Assembly (NCBI GenBank): GCA_938009755.1
Contig: CALLIL010000054.1
Span: 1 to 47,906, forward strand
DNA: 47,906 nucleotides
From: an uncultured Marinomonas sp.
Lineage (GTDB): Bacteria > Pseudomonadota > Gammaproteobacteria > Pseudomonadales > Marinomonadaceae
Reading direction: 5' to 3'
Position numbers and translations under genes: made by a program. The notes below the pieces were generated by a model, which saw only the letters and a list, made by a program, of their open reading frames with translations, did not search any database and had not been told where the DNA came from. Below are positions 36,554 to 45,667 of the stretch, piece by piece; positions within the stretch are counted from its first letter, which is position 1, and every line of letters starts with the position of its first letter.

Positions 36554-36575
36554 ATTAGTCTCTTTGTTTTTCTCG

Positions 36576-36593
36576 TTTTTCATATATGAAAAA
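36576..36593. promoter_or_regulatory. 18-bp perfect palindrome at the iclR promoter (operator 1)
   Basis: TTTTTCATATATGAAAAA is a perfect palindrome 22 bp upstream of the iclR start, well placed for autorepression. The same core is found again near the divergent operon. Confidence 0.7.
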
Positions 36594-36827
36594 ATAGCAC
36601 TAAATACTGGTCTTTAATCCACATCTTTGTCTTTTCTCGATGTATCTGAAAAAAATCGACATCCAGATCAATAAATTATTCACTTAATAAAAAAGACGCC
36701 AACCCCTTGGTGTCAAAGCTATTCCTGTATTTTTCACCAGAGTATCGAAGAGTTAATGAGCCATTTCCAATAAAACCCAACACTTCAAAGATAAAAAATA
36801 TCATTTGAAAACAAATAGATAAATACA

Positions 36828-36847
36828 TTTATTCATATATGAAAAAA
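36828..36847. promoter_or_regulatory. Matching palindrome upstream of the catabolic operon (operator 2)
   Basis: The 12-bp core TTCATATATGAA (36832-36843) is identical to that of operator 1, and the arms extend to 20 bp with one mismatch. It ends about 100 bp before the aldehyde dehydrogenase start. The rest of the 396-bp interval (36554-36949) is AT-rich with no gene visible. Confidence 0.7.
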
Positions 36848-36949
36848 ATTTTCTACATATAAAAGCCATTTTGACTCCTCTATTTTGAGCTCCTATCATG
36901 ATGTTATTCCATACTGCAGTCATCTCATTCATAACAGAAGGTAACTTCC

Positions 36950-38374
36950 ATGCGCATTGATAAGAACTTCATAAATAATGCTTTCTCCAGCTCTGCGGAC
37001 AACACGAGCATTCCTGTGTACAGCCCAGTAACTGGAGCGCTTATTTCTCAAGTGTCTTCTGCTTCAACAGACGAAGCATTAGCGGCGGTAGACAGTGCCG
37101 CAGCAGCGCAAAAAACATGGCGTAAGCTAACCAGCATTGAACGTGCTGGTTACATGCACAAGCTGGCAGACGCCTTAATGGCACGTAAAGACGCTATCGG
37201 TGAAGCCCTTGCGAATGAATCAGGTAAAAGCTTGGAAGATGCCACAAACGAAGCCACTTATGCGGCCGATATCACACGTTATCATGCAGAATGGGCACGT
37301 CGTATTGAAGGTGAAATCATCCCAAGTGATACACCAAATGAAAATCTATTGCTGCAACGCGAGCCAATCGGTGTTGTCGCATGCCTTATTCCTTTTAACT
37401 ACCCTGTCTATACGCTATTGCGCAAAATCGCGCCCGCTTTGATTACTGGCAACGCGGTAGTGGTTCGCCCAAGTAACAACACACCAAACTCAGCCTTTGA
37501 AATTGCCAAAGCAATTCAAGACGCTGGCATTCCTGCAGGTATCGTAAACATCTTAACCATGGATCACGCCACAGCGGAAAGTGTTTGTACGCATCCTAAA
37601 GTCGGCATGATAACGCTAACTGGCAGTGTTGGCGCAGGTCGTAAAGTCTTGGAATACTCTCAAGTGAATATTGCCAAATCGTCTCTTGAACTGGGCGGTA
37701 AATCCCCTGCCATCATCGAAGCCGATGCGGATCTAGAAAAAGCCGCACAAGACATCGTTGGTTCAAAAACCACCAACTGTGGTCAGCTTTGTACCGCCAT
37801 TGAACGCGTTTATGTTAATGAAGCAATTTACGACCAATTTGTTGATTTGCTTCGTACCAAAATGAAAGAACGTCAATTTGGTGATCGTGCGGTAAACCCA
37901 AGTTTCATGGGCCCATTAATCAATGAGAATGCCCGCATCAACATTCACCAAATGGTGGAACGTGCCATTGATGATGGCGCAACACTAGAACTAGGCGGTT
38001 ACGTTCCTGAAGGCGCGGGGTATTTTTACCCACCAACTTTATTAACGAATTGCCGCCAAGACATGGAAATCGTCCAAGAAGAAATCTTCGGCCCCGTTTT
38101 ACCTGTTTTGAAATACAGCAACATTGATGAAGCACTAGAGTTAGCCAACGACCACCAGTTTGGTCTTGCGTCTGTTGTCTACACTGAAAACTACCGTACC
38201 GCCATGACAGTAGCCAACAACATAGAAGCAGGCGAAGTCTACATTAACCGCACACCTTCTGATCCATACCAAGGTTATCACGCGGGTTGGAAACGTTCTG
38301 GTCTAGGTGGTGATGACGGCAAACACGGCATGTTGGATTACACCCAAACACGCTTGGTTGTATTGAACTACTAA
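36950..38374 (+). CDS. NAD(P)-dependent aldehyde dehydrogenase
   Basis: A 474-residue ALDH with CLIPFNYPVYTLLRKIAPAL near residue 143, TLTGSVGAGRKVL near 223, catalytic Glu in SLELGGKSPAII and catalytic Cys in NCGQLCTAIERV near 280. It resembles lactaldehyde/sugar-aldehyde dehydrogenases (AldA type) more than betaine or fatty aldehyde enzymes, but the substrate cannot be set. First gene of an operon with an enolase-superfamily enzyme (46 nt downstream) and a GMC oxidoreductase. Controlled probably by the divergent IclR. Confidence 0.9.
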   Translation: MRIDKNFINNAFSSSADNTSIPVYSPVTGALISQVSSASTDEALAAVDSAAAAQKTWRKLTSIERAGYMHKLADALMARKDAIGEALANESGKSLEDATNEATYAADITRYHAEWARRIEGEIIPSDTPNENLLLQREPIGVVACLIPFNYPVYTLLRKIAPALITGNAVVVRPSNNTPNSAFEIAKAIQDAGIPAGIVNILTMDHATAESVCTHPKVGMITLTGSVGAGRKVLEYSQVNIAKSSLELGGKSPAIIEADADLEKAAQDIVGSKTTNCGQLCTAIERVYVNEAIYDQFVDLLRTKMKERQFGDRAVNPSFMGPLINENARINIHQMVERAIDDGATLELGGYVPEGAGYFYPPTLLTNCRQDMEIVQEEIFGPVLPVLKYSNIDEALELANDHQFGLASVVYTENYRTAMTVANNIEAGEVYINRTPSDPYQGYHAGWKRSGLGGDDGKHGMLDYTQTRLVVLNY

Positions 38375-38420
38375 ACATTAAAAACCAAACATACGTGCCG
38401 AATTTTAAAAGGACCTCCAC

Positions 38421-39659
38421 ATGAAAATAACCTCCTGCGAAACGCACATTGTCGCCACACCTCCTCCTCATGTTGGCGGAATGTACTGGATATTCGTACG
38501 CTTAAAAACCGCTTGCGGCATCGAAGGCGTGGGCGAAATTTACGCTGCAACCTTTCACCCAGAAGTGGTTAAAAAAGCCGTTGAAGACGTGTTCGACCGT
38601 TACCTAAAAGGCTATGACCCTCACCATGTAGAACGCTTTTTCCGTGAAACTTATTCCAGTGGTTTCACTCAACGACCAGACCTTACCATGATGGGCATCG
38701 TCAGTGGTTTAGAAATGGCTTGCTGGGACATTATTGGTAAAGCGGCAAACAAGCCTGTGTACGAATTGATCGGCGGTAAAGTGCACGATAAGTTACGTTG
38801 CTACACTTACCTTTATCCTTTAGACCGTGACGGCAGCTACAACTACGACAACGTTGAGTTAGCCGTAGAAGCGGCCATCATCGCCAAAGAGCAAGGTTTT
38901 ACAGCGGTAAAGTTTGACCCAGCAGGCCCATATTCTGCGTATTCAGGTCAAATGATTTCTTTGGAAGCCATGGACAAGTCTGCCACCTTCTGTCGTCGAA
39001 TTCGCGAAGTCGTTGGCAACAGTTGTGATCTATTGTTCGGTACTCACGGACAAATGACACCAGCGTCTGCGATTCGTTTAGCAAACTACTTAGAGCCTTT
39101 TGACCCAATGTGGTACGAAGAGCCCGTACCGCCAGGACAAAGTGAAGCCATGGCACGCGTTGCGTCTAAAACAACCATCCCAGTTGCGACAGGCGAGCGC
39201 TTAACCACAAAATACGAATTCCACGATGTCTTGAAGCACGGCGCTGCGTCCATTTTGCAAATGAACCTTGGTCGCATTGGCGGTATTTTGGAAGGCAAAA
39301 AAATCGCTGGCATCGCAGAAGCCTATTACGCACAAATTGCCCCTCATTTATACAATGGGCCAATTGGCGCCGCGGCAAGTATTCAGCTTGCAACCGCCAC
39401 GCCTAACTTCTTGATTCAAGAAAGTATCGGAACATGGGACGGTTTCCATGCCGACGTTCTGCAAGAAAAGATCGAATGGCGCGATGGCTATATTATTCCA
39501 TCTAAAAAACCAGGCTTAGGCGTCGAATTAAACATGGAAGTGGTAAAAGCCTGCTCACCCTATAAAGGCCAAACATTGCATTTGTCCATGGACCCAAAAC
39601 CATACGATGTGAAAGACGAATCGTCTACGGATTGGAAAACCATCCCCGCTGCGAAGTAG
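38421..39659 (+). CDS. Mandelate racemase/muconate lactonizing (enolase superfamily) enzyme
   Basis: A 412-residue enolase-superfamily protein: N-terminal capping domain to about residue 125, then the TIM barrel. Visible barrel motifs are AVKFDPAGPY near residue 160 (a Lys on strand 2), GTHGQMTPASAIRLA near 212, the metal-ligand Glu in WYEEPVPP near 235, ATGERLTTKYEF near 260 and a His in APHLYNGPIGAAAS near 310. Enzymes of this type dehydrate sugar acids or open sugar lactones. Flanked by an aldehyde dehydrogenase and a GMC oxidoreductase, it probably acts on the acid formed by oxidising an alcohol or aldose. Exact substrate unknown. AAGGACC precedes the ATG. Confidence 0.88.
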   Translation: MKITSCETHIVATPPPHVGGMYWIFVRLKTACGIEGVGEIYAATFHPEVVKKAVEDVFDRYLKGYDPHHVERFFRETYSSGFTQRPDLTMMGIVSGLEMACWDIIGKAANKPVYELIGGKVHDKLRCYTYLYPLDRDGSYNYDNVELAVEAAIIAKEQGFTAVKFDPAGPYSAYSGQMISLEAMDKSATFCRRIREVVGNSCDLLFGTHGQMTPASAIRLANYLEPFDPMWYEEPVPPGQSEAMARVASKTTIPVATGERLTTKYEFHDVLKHGAASILQMNLGRIGGILEGKKIAGIAEAYYAQIAPHLYNGPIGAAASIQLATATPNFLIQESIGTWDGFHADVLQEKIEWRDGYIIPSKKPGLGVELNMEVVKACSPYKGQTLHLSMDPKPYDVKDESSTDWKTIPAAK

Positions 39660-39709
39660 CTGAACCTGAGTAACGGTAAAAAAGCCTTGGCTTTATAGAG
39701 GAAAAGACA

Positions 39710-41326
39710 GTGGAATACGATTTCATTATTGTGGGCGCTGGGTCGGCAGGTTGCATTGTCGCCAATCGACTTAGCGAGTCTGGACAACATTCTGTTTTAT
39801 TGATCGAAGCGGGTGGCAAAGACGCCTCGCCTTGGATCAAACTTCCTGTCGGGTTTGCCAAAACCTATTACAACCCGACATACAATTATATGTATTACAG
39901 TGAAGAAGAAGCAGAATTGGCTGGGCGCAAACTGTACGCTCCTCGAGGCAAGGTGCAAGGCGGCTCTGGCTCCATTAACGCAATGATTTACGTACGTGGC
40001 CAAGCCGCTGACTTTGATGATTGGGCTGCCGCTGGCAACGAAGGTTGGTCTTACAAAGACGTTTTGCCTTACTTTAAAAAGCTTGAGCAACACCCAGCTG
40101 GCGATACGGAATATCATGCTAGCAATGGCATGATGGGTATTTTCCCAATGAAAGACGACGCGCATCCTATTTGTACGGATTACCTCAAAGCAGCGGAAGA
40201 ACTCGGTTACCCATTGAATGACGATTTTAATGGCGAGCATTTCGAAGGCGCTGGTATTTACGAAGCCAACATTAAAAATGGCCAACGTGATTCCAGTAAC
40301 ACCGCCTACTTGAAACCCGCACTGTCCCGTTCGAATCTGGATTTAAAACTCGTCAGCATGGTTGAGAAAGTCCTGCTCGATGAAAACAACAACGCAACTG
40401 GTGTGCAAGTCATTCATCAAGGCGGTATGGAGGTTTACCATGCAAAACGCGAAGTGATCTTATGCGCCGGTGCAGTAGACTCCCCGAAATTACTGCAACT
40501 GTCTGGCATTGGCGACACAGAACTCTTACAGAAACACGACATAGAAGTGAATCATCACTTACCTGCGGTTGGAAAAAATCTGCAAGACCATTTGTGTGTC
40601 AGCTATTATTATCGTGCCAACATCAAAACGCTAAACGATGAATTCTCCTCCTATTGGTCACAGGCCAAAGCCTTGGGGCAATATGTCATCAACCGCACTG
40701 GCCCTCTTTCCATGAGTGTGAATCAGGCGGGTGGATTTTTAAAAGGCGCAGATGACGAGCCATTGGCCAACATTCAGCTTTACTTCAATCCGATGTCTTA
40801 TCGCATTCCCAATGACCCAAAAGCCAACATGAAACCTGATCCTTACTCTGGCTTTCTAGTGGCTTTTAACGCTTGTCGTCCGACCAGTCGCGGCACCATT
40901 GAAATCGCCTCCAATAATCCAATGGATGCGGCATTGATTAAGCCAAACTACTTGTCTACCGAAGAAGATTATAAAGAAGTGCTGCAAGGCAGCCGTTTGA
41001 TCAGAAAATTGATGGACACTGAAGCGCTGCAAGCGGTCACCGAAGAAGAAGTGATTCCGGGCAAAGACGCCGTATACGACGACGACACCATGATGACATA
41101 TTACCGTGAAAACGCAGGATCGATTTATCACCTATGTGGCTCTTGTGCCATGGGCCCCAGCGCGAAAGACTCTGTGGTAGACAGCCGATTAAAAGTACAC
41201 GGAATACGTAACCTGAGAGTAATCGATGCCTCTGTTTTCCCAAACATCACGTCTGGCAATGTGAATGCGCCAACCATGATGGTCGCCGAAAAAGGCTCAG
41301 AAATGATTCAAATGGACCACAATTAA
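39710..41326 (+). CDS. GMC-family FAD-dependent alcohol dehydrogenase
   Basis: A 538-residue glucose-methanol-choline oxidoreductase. The FAD motif is DFIIVGAGSAGCIVANRLSE at residues 4-23, the GMC signatures are GKVQGGSGSINAMIYVRG near 80 and GAVDSPKLLQLSGIGD near 255, and the active-site His is in GSIYHLCGSCAMG near 470. It oxidises a primary alcohol, possibly the first step before the aldehyde dehydrogenase of the same operon. It starts at a GTG with AGAGG eight bases upstream. Choline as substrate is possible but the betaine genes are absent. A strong terminator follows. Confidence 0.91.
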   Translation: MEYDFIIVGAGSAGCIVANRLSESGQHSVLLIEAGGKDASPWIKLPVGFAKTYYNPTYNYMYYSEEEAELAGRKLYAPRGKVQGGSGSINAMIYVRGQAADFDDWAAAGNEGWSYKDVLPYFKKLEQHPAGDTEYHASNGMMGIFPMKDDAHPICTDYLKAAEELGYPLNDDFNGEHFEGAGIYEANIKNGQRDSSNTAYLKPALSRSNLDLKLVSMVEKVLLDENNNATGVQVIHQGGMEVYHAKREVILCAGAVDSPKLLQLSGIGDTELLQKHDIEVNHHLPAVGKNLQDHLCVSYYYRANIKTLNDEFSSYWSQAKALGQYVINRTGPLSMSVNQAGGFLKGADDEPLANIQLYFNPMSYRIPNDPKANMKPDPYSGFLVAFNACRPTSRGTIEIASNNPMDAALIKPNYLSTEEDYKEVLQGSRLIRKLMDTEALQAVTEEEVIPGKDAVYDDDTMMTYYRENAGSIYHLCGSCAMGPSAKDSVVDSRLKVHGIRNLRVIDASVFPNITSGNVNAPTMMVAEKGSEMIQMDHN

Positions 41327-41354
41327 CGGTAATTATTGCCAATTCGTGAACCAT

Positions 41355-41390
41355 AAAAAAGGCTCTATTGTTAACAATAGAGCCTTTTTA
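41355..41390. terminator. Bidirectional Rho-independent terminator after the GMC gene
   Basis: Perfect 15-bp stem AAAAAGGCTCTATTG / CAATAGAGCCTTTTT with a TTAA loop (41356-41389). Both strands end in T-runs, so it can serve the GMC operon and the convergent DUF1904 gene. Confidence 0.93.
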
Positions 41391-41415
41391 CGTATTGAAT
41401 CAGGCAAAAATACGT

Positions 41416-41748
41416 TTAAAAATGTTCGCCGTTTTCGTAATAGTCTTTGCCTTGTATATCATGAAAAACCACGCCAATGTCTTGTCCGCTGTCGATTAAT
41501 GGGCGAATCAAGTCTTCCACCAATAACGCGATTTTACGTTTCACCTCTTCACCGCGTTCAAACCATAAAACCTCAAAGAAAGGGTACGCTGGCGATGCGC
41601 CACCAATTGTCAGGTAAGTCACCGCTTGATATTCCAATGTAAATTGCGCCGTCGGCGTGTCGGTAATCTCAGCCATGCTTTCAACCAAAATATCCGCCAC
41701 AGACTCAAGCACATCAATAGATAACCCACGAACACGTATATGAGGCAT
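41416..41748 (-). CDS. DUF1904 (tautomerase-like) protein
   Basis: A 110-residue protein beginning MPHIRVRGLS, with VTYLTIGGASPAYPFFEVLWFERG in the middle and VFHDIQGKDYYENGEHF at the end. This matches DUF1904, a family with a tautomerase/MIF-like fold whose members start with a Pro after Met. No activity is established. AAGGAAGG precedes the ATG. It is preceded on the same strand by the DUF2914 gene 56 nt away. Confidence 0.82.
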   Translation of the reverse strand: MPHIRVRGLSIDVLESVADILVESMAEITDTPTAQFTLEYQAVTYLTIGGASPAYPFFEVLWFERGEEVKRKIALLVEDLIRPLIDSGQDIGVVFHDIQGKDYYENGEHF

Positions 41749-41804
41749 TTACCTTCCTTAATGAATTAAGACCTTATGAGAGATTTTGAAGCATGCCTTA
41801 TTTT

Positions 41805-42212
41805 TTAAAAGACATCTACATAATCAAAAGAATGGCTTTCAATCACTTGCCCATCACGCAATATATCCACGCTCCATTTGCCATCAAAACCTGGCATTAA
41901 GCGCTTACTTGACCAGACTCGCCAACGATCTCCGCCGACATCAAAAGCCACATCCGCCATGTATTCCCCATCCAATTTCCATTGGTGTGTTATTCGACTA
42001 TTGGACATTTCTCGTAAGTCGGTAAAAAAATACACTCGCTGAACTCGATCGTACTCGACCTGTACAACGGGGCCAATATTGTCGACGGGTTCTCTATCGA
42101 TCACGTCTGTAGAAAACTGAGCGCGGGCAACGCGACTTTCAGCCAAGGCAGACACAACGATAAAAAATGACAGCGCACTGGTAAAAATGATCTTTGCTAA
42201 TGCATGCCACAT
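41805..42212 (-). CDS. DUF2914 exported protein
   Basis: A 135-residue protein with a signal peptide (residues 1-24, ending ALAES). The mature part carries the DUF2914 pattern: VYFFTDLREMSNSRITHQWKLDG, then RWRVWSSKRLMPGFDGKWSVDILRDGQVI. The family is predicted to have a beta-sandwich in the periplasm; function unknown. AAGGA lies nine bases before the ATG. Confidence 0.8.
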   Translation of the reverse strand: MWHALAKIIFTSALSFFIVVSALAESRVARAQFSTDVIDREPVDNIGPVVQVEYDRVQRVYFFTDLREMSNSRITHQWKLDGEYMADVAFDVGGDRWRVWSSKRLMPGFDGKWSVDILRDGQVIESHSFDYVDVF

Positions 42213-42338
42213 AATGAAATCCTTCCCTTTATTTAAGTTAAACGATCATCTGAAGACACATCAAATCACCGCGTTTTAGACGATAATTTTGATTGAATAT
42301 ATATTGATCAATTTAACTTAAAACCGCGTAAGGAGAGT

Positions 42339-42370
42339 GAGAGCGTTTGCACCATTTTGCAAACACTCTC
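42339..42370. terminator. Hairpin in the interval downstream of gpt
   Basis: Stem GAGAG-GTTTGCA / TGCAAAC-CTCTC with one mismatch and a 6-nt loop. It lies 85 bp past the gpt stop on the minus strand. No T-run follows, so it may be an mRNA-protecting hairpin rather than a terminator. Confidence 0.45.
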
Positions 42371-42454
42371 ATTGTATTTCGTCAATATTGAGTAATTATT
42401 GGCTTTGGGAAAGAAAGTTGAGGGTGCAACACAGAGCCGCGCCTGTGAATCGAC

Positions 42455-42952
42455 TTAATTACCTTGACGGTTCGCCAGCGGCGTAGAAAAGGTATATTCC
42501 ATGTCCCAAGGAAAGCGAATCCACGTGTCTTGGCTCACTTCCGTCACAAAAGTATCCACTAAAGGCTTGCCAGCTGGCTTCGCATAAATCGTCGCGAAGT
42601 GCGCTTTTGGCAACATTTCACGCACTTTCTGTGCGGTACGACCTGTGTCGACCAAATCATCAATTAAGATAAAGCCTTCGCCATCACCTTCCACACCTTT
42701 CAACACATTCAGCTCACCTTGTTCCATGGCGCCCTGACCTTCTTCGCTGTCTTTGTAGCTGACAATGCAAATGGTGTCGATCAAACGGATGTCCATTTCA
42801 CGGCATAAAATGGCAGCAGGAACCAAGCCTCCACGAGTAATCGCAATAATGCCTTTCCAAGGACCTTGTTCCAGCAAACGCCAAGACAAAGCACGTGCAT
42901 TACGGTGTAACTCTTCCCATGACACTGGGAAATCTTTTGAATAAGGGGTCAT
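42455..42952 (-). CDS. gpt: Xanthine-guanine phosphoribosyltransferase
   Basis: A 165-residue type I phosphoribosyltransferase. The PRPP loop is [17 protein letters not shown] near residue 95, the [29 protein letters not shown] segment lies near 40, and [10 protein letters not shown] is at the C-terminal end. It salvages xanthine and guanine. Length matches E. coli Gpt (152) with a short extension. It follows cobU by 30 nt on the same strand, though the pathways are unrelated. Confidence 0.93.
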   Translation of the reverse strand: MTPYSKDFPVSWEELHRNARALSWRLLEQGPWKGIIAITRGGLVPAAILCREMDIRLIDTICIVSYKDSEEGQGAMEQGELNVLKGVEGDGEGFILIDDLVDTGRTAQKVREMLPKAHFATIYAKPAGKPLVDTFVTEVSQDTWIRFPWDMEYTFSTPLANRQGN

Positions 42953-42982
42953 CGAAGTTCCTACGATTTGAGTGGTCAGTTT

Positions 42983-43501
42983 TTAAGGTTGCGATTTTAA
43001 CGGCATAGGCAGCCCTGCCGCAACTAAAGTTACCTGATTGGTCAGTTTTGCTAACGCTTGGTTCATTTCGCCCGCTTCATCGGCAAAGCGACGCGCCAAA
43101 GCATTCATCGGCATAATGCCCAAACCCACTTCACTGGAGACCAATACGAGATCGCCTTGGAAGTTTTCCACAGCATTCAATAACGCGGCTTTTTCTTCGG
43201 CCAATCGAACCTCGTCTTCTAAACACAGCAAGTTTGTCAGCCACAAGGTGAAGCATTCAACGATCACCGCTTGCTCAGGATCATTCAAAGAGTCTAACAC
43301 CGCCGCCAGCGCCAAAGGCTCTTCAATCACTTGCCATTCGCTTGGGCGATTGCCTTTGTGCAAACGAACACGCTCTGCCATGTCGTCATCCCACACTTGA
43401 GACGTCGCCACATAACACACGGCCTTACCAGACAAAGCCACTTGCTCCTGAGCAAACGCACTTTTGCCACTGCGAACACCGCCAAGAACCAAATGCTTCA
43501 T
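42983..43501 (-). CDS. cobU: Adenosylcobinamide kinase / guanylyltransferase (CobU/CobP)
   Basis: A 172-residue bifunctional enzyme with the P-loop GGVRSGKS at residues 5-12, CYVATSQVWDDDMAERVRLHKGNRPSEWQVIEEP following, VECFTLWLTNLL near residue 95 and VSSEVGLGIMP near 122. It phosphorylates adenosylcobinamide and adds GMP in cobalamin nucleotide-loop assembly. Its ATG overlaps the stop of cobC by 4 nt (ATGA), so the two are coupled. Confidence 0.95.
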   Translation of the reverse strand: MKHLVLGGVRSGKSAFAQEQVALSGKAVCYVATSQVWDDDMAERVRLHKGNRPSEWQVIEEPLALAAVLDSLNDPEQAVIVECFTLWLTNLLCLEDEVRLAEEKAALLNAVENFQGDLVLVSSEVGLGIMPMNALARRFADEAGEMNQALAKLTNQVTLVAAGLPMPLKSQP

Positions 43502-44622
43502 GACAATACTCCTCTTGTGAATCCCGCACTTTGCGTGTGCCCTACGGTGCCTTTTAGCAAGCGAATCAACGCTTTATCTAACACATCGATTTCCGTCATA
43601 GCAGGCAAGGCCACACGAATCCAACCTTCTCCTAAACGCGTATGAATGCCTACCGAATGCAACATACCAAACACTTGCTCTGCATAAGATTGGTCGCTTA
43701 GAAACCAAGTCATAAATAAGTCATTCACAAAACGGTCTTGGGAATCAAAAATCGTGTTGAACTTAGGCACCACACGCTCAATAAACACCGCTTGGCGCTG
43801 CGCCAACGACGACGAAGCCTTGGCTTGCCATACACGATCTGCTAACGCCAAGCTCACCAAATGCAAACTCGGTGTCGCCACAGGCCAAGGGCCCAATACA
43901 TTTTGGAAAAGGCTTTGCCAGTGTGGCGCACAAAACACAAAACCGACTCGTGCGCCCGCCAAACCAAAGAACTTACCAACCGACCTCAGCACAAACACCG
44001 CCTCGCTTAAACTGGCTTCTGGTTTCCACCTCAAAACACTTCGTTCAGGTTGCGAATCAATAAAGGCTTCGTCGATTACCAAGCTCGTGCCTTTCTGCTC
44101 TGCATAAGCAAGCACGCTCAACAATTCGTCATCACTTGCCCACTCACTGGTTGGATTATTAGGTTGAATAACCACCGCAACCGCCCATTCTTGCTCAAGC
44201 AATTCTGAGAATTGATCATAATGCACCAATTCAAAACCCCATTTTTGCCAAGCGAACGCGTGTTCTTGATAACCCACTCGCGGCACCATAACCACACCAT
44301 TTTTGAGGCGGCGGCTCTCTTTTATCAACAAGGGTAAGGCTTCAATAATGTGCTGAGAACCCGCGCCAACCGCATTAGGTCGTCGACCATAATAGGCTTC
44401 TGCGGTATTGAGTAACGCCATTTGGTCAGGCAACGTCATCCAACATTCTGGCTCGATGGCAGGAATCGGCCAAGGTTCACGGTTACAAGCGGAAGACAAA
44501 TCCAACCAATGCAAAGCGTCATCGCCCACCTTGCGTTGCCAATAGGCTAAATCGCCGCCGTGTTTTGGCGGTTGTTCACTCAAACGCGTGGTTAATTGAT
44601 CAGAGGTTAAAACAGAAGACAT
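43498..44622 (-). CDS. cobC: Threonine-phosphate decarboxylase / aminotransferase-fold CobC (CobD)
   Basis: A 374-residue PLP enzyme of the class I/II aminotransferase fold. Motifs: HGGDLAYWQ at the start (matching CobC-type proteins), VIQPNNPTSEWA near residue 155, VIDEAFID near 180 and the PLP Lys in RSVGKFFGLAGARVGF near 215. It makes (R)-1-aminopropan-2-ol phosphate for the cobalamin side chain. The ATG at 44622 was chosen; a GTG at 44637 is possible. Either start overlaps the end of cbiB. Confidence 0.88.
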   Translation of the reverse strand: MSSVLTSDQLTTRLSEQPPKHGGDLAYWQRKVGDDALHWLDLSSACNREPWPIPAIEPECWMTLPDQMALLNTAEAYYGRRPNAVGAGSQHIIEALPLLIKESRRLKNGVVMVPRVGYQEHAFAWQKWGFELVHYDQFSELLEQEWAVAVVIQPNNPTSEWASDDELLSVLAYAEQKGTSLVIDEAFIDSQPERSVLRWKPEASLSEAVFVLRSVGKFFGLAGARVGFVFCAPHWQSLFQNVLGPWPVATPSLHLVSLALADRVWQAKASSSLAQRQAVFIERVVPKFNTIFDSQDRFVNDLFMTWFLSDQSYAEQVFGMLHSVGIHTRLGEGWIRVALPAMTEIDVLDKALIRLLKGTVGHTQSAGFTRGVLS

Positions 44623-45581
44623 ATCACCAAACTCCACAAATACACGCTTTTATCCACCAGCAAAACAGCGGATTTTAAATCTTGAACAGAAGGCGTTTGG
44701 CTTTTTCCCGTATTTAGATTTTCCACGCCAAGGACAGGACGTGTTTCTATTTTCCCAAAATACGGTGCTTCACCACCTAATTGAATACCCAATGCGCCTG
44801 CGCCCGCCGCCATAACTGGGCCCGCGTTTGGGCTTTTCCAACGCACTTCAGGTTGGCGTGCACTCTCTATTGCGTCTCGCCAACGGCCGCAAGCGCCATA
44901 GGTATACACCACCAAACGCGCAGGAAGATAATTCAATACGTCATCAAATCGCGCCGCAAACCAACCAAAGTGCAATAAGTCTTCGGTTTTATAACCCCAC
45001 ATGGCGTCGAGTGTGTTCGCCAATCGATATACTAAAACACCGGGCGCACCGAGAATTAGAAACCAAAAAATAGGCGCAAAAATCGCATCGCTGCCGTTTT
45101 CCAACACAGACTCAATGCCCGCCTTTGCCACGTCGGATTCACTCAAATTATCTGTATCTCGGCTGACAATTCGACTGACCGCAGAACGCGCCTGATCAAC
45201 ATTGCCTTGCTCTAATGGCTCAAAAATCGCTAACGCGTGTTCACGCAAACTTTGCCAACCAATCGCAAAATACAACACCACCACAGACAACACATGATCG
45301 AGCCAATTAGGTAACAACCAAAACAACACCAATAACACCACTAACCAAGGCACAACCGCCAACAGCCACGCCAATACGCCCGCGCTACGCTGCTGTTTCG
45401 AGTCGTATTCCAAAGGCAATTTCGTATAGGTTCGACAAAAATCCACCCAACGGCCAAACCAAATCAAAGGATGCCAACTTTTCGGCTCACCCAAGAGTCG
45501 ATCAAGCAATAACGCCGACAGCAAAATAACGCTCGTGGTGGAAAAAACAGCAGAGACACTGTCTAAATTAGCAAGGATCAT
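44607..45581 (-). CDS. cbiB: Adenosylcobinamide-phosphate synthase (CbiB)
   Basis: About 324 residues with five or so hydrophobic segments. Motifs DRLLGEPKSWHPLIWFGRWVDF near residue 25, SRIVSRDTDNLSESDVAKAGIESVLENGSDAIFAPIFWF near 145 and the NAGPVMAAGAGALG region near 265 are those of CbiB/CobD. It attaches aminopropanol (phosphate) to adenosylcobyric acid. The ATG at 45581 is a better start than a GTG at 45602. First gene of the minus-strand cobalamin operon, divergent from cobQ. Confidence 0.92.
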   Translation of the reverse strand: MILANLDSVSAVFSTTSVILLSALLLDRLLGEPKSWHPLIWFGRWVDFCRTYTKLPLEYDSKQQRSAGVLAWLLAVVPWLVVLLVLFWLLPNWLDHVLSVVVLYFAIGWQSLREHALAIFEPLEQGNVDQARSAVSRIVSRDTDNLSESDVAKAGIESVLENGSDAIFAPIFWFLILGAPGVLVYRLANTLDAMWGYKTEDLLHFGWFAARFDDVLNYLPARLVVYTYGACGRWRDAIESARQPEVRWKSPNAGPVMAAGAGALGIQLGGEAPYFGKIETRPVLGVENLNTGKSQTPSVQDLKSAVLLVDKSVYLWSLVICLLF

Positions 45582-45667
45582 AAATATTGGTCTTTTTTTC
45601 ACTTAACAAGACAAGAAGGTAAGGTAGAATTCTATCACCTTATTGATTCAAAACGTGATGATACTAA

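Noticed and set aside
45582-45667. Cobalamin riboswitch between cbiB and cobQ
   Set aside because: The divergent gap is only 86 bp, too short for the aptamer on either strand, and no B12-box-like sequence is visible.
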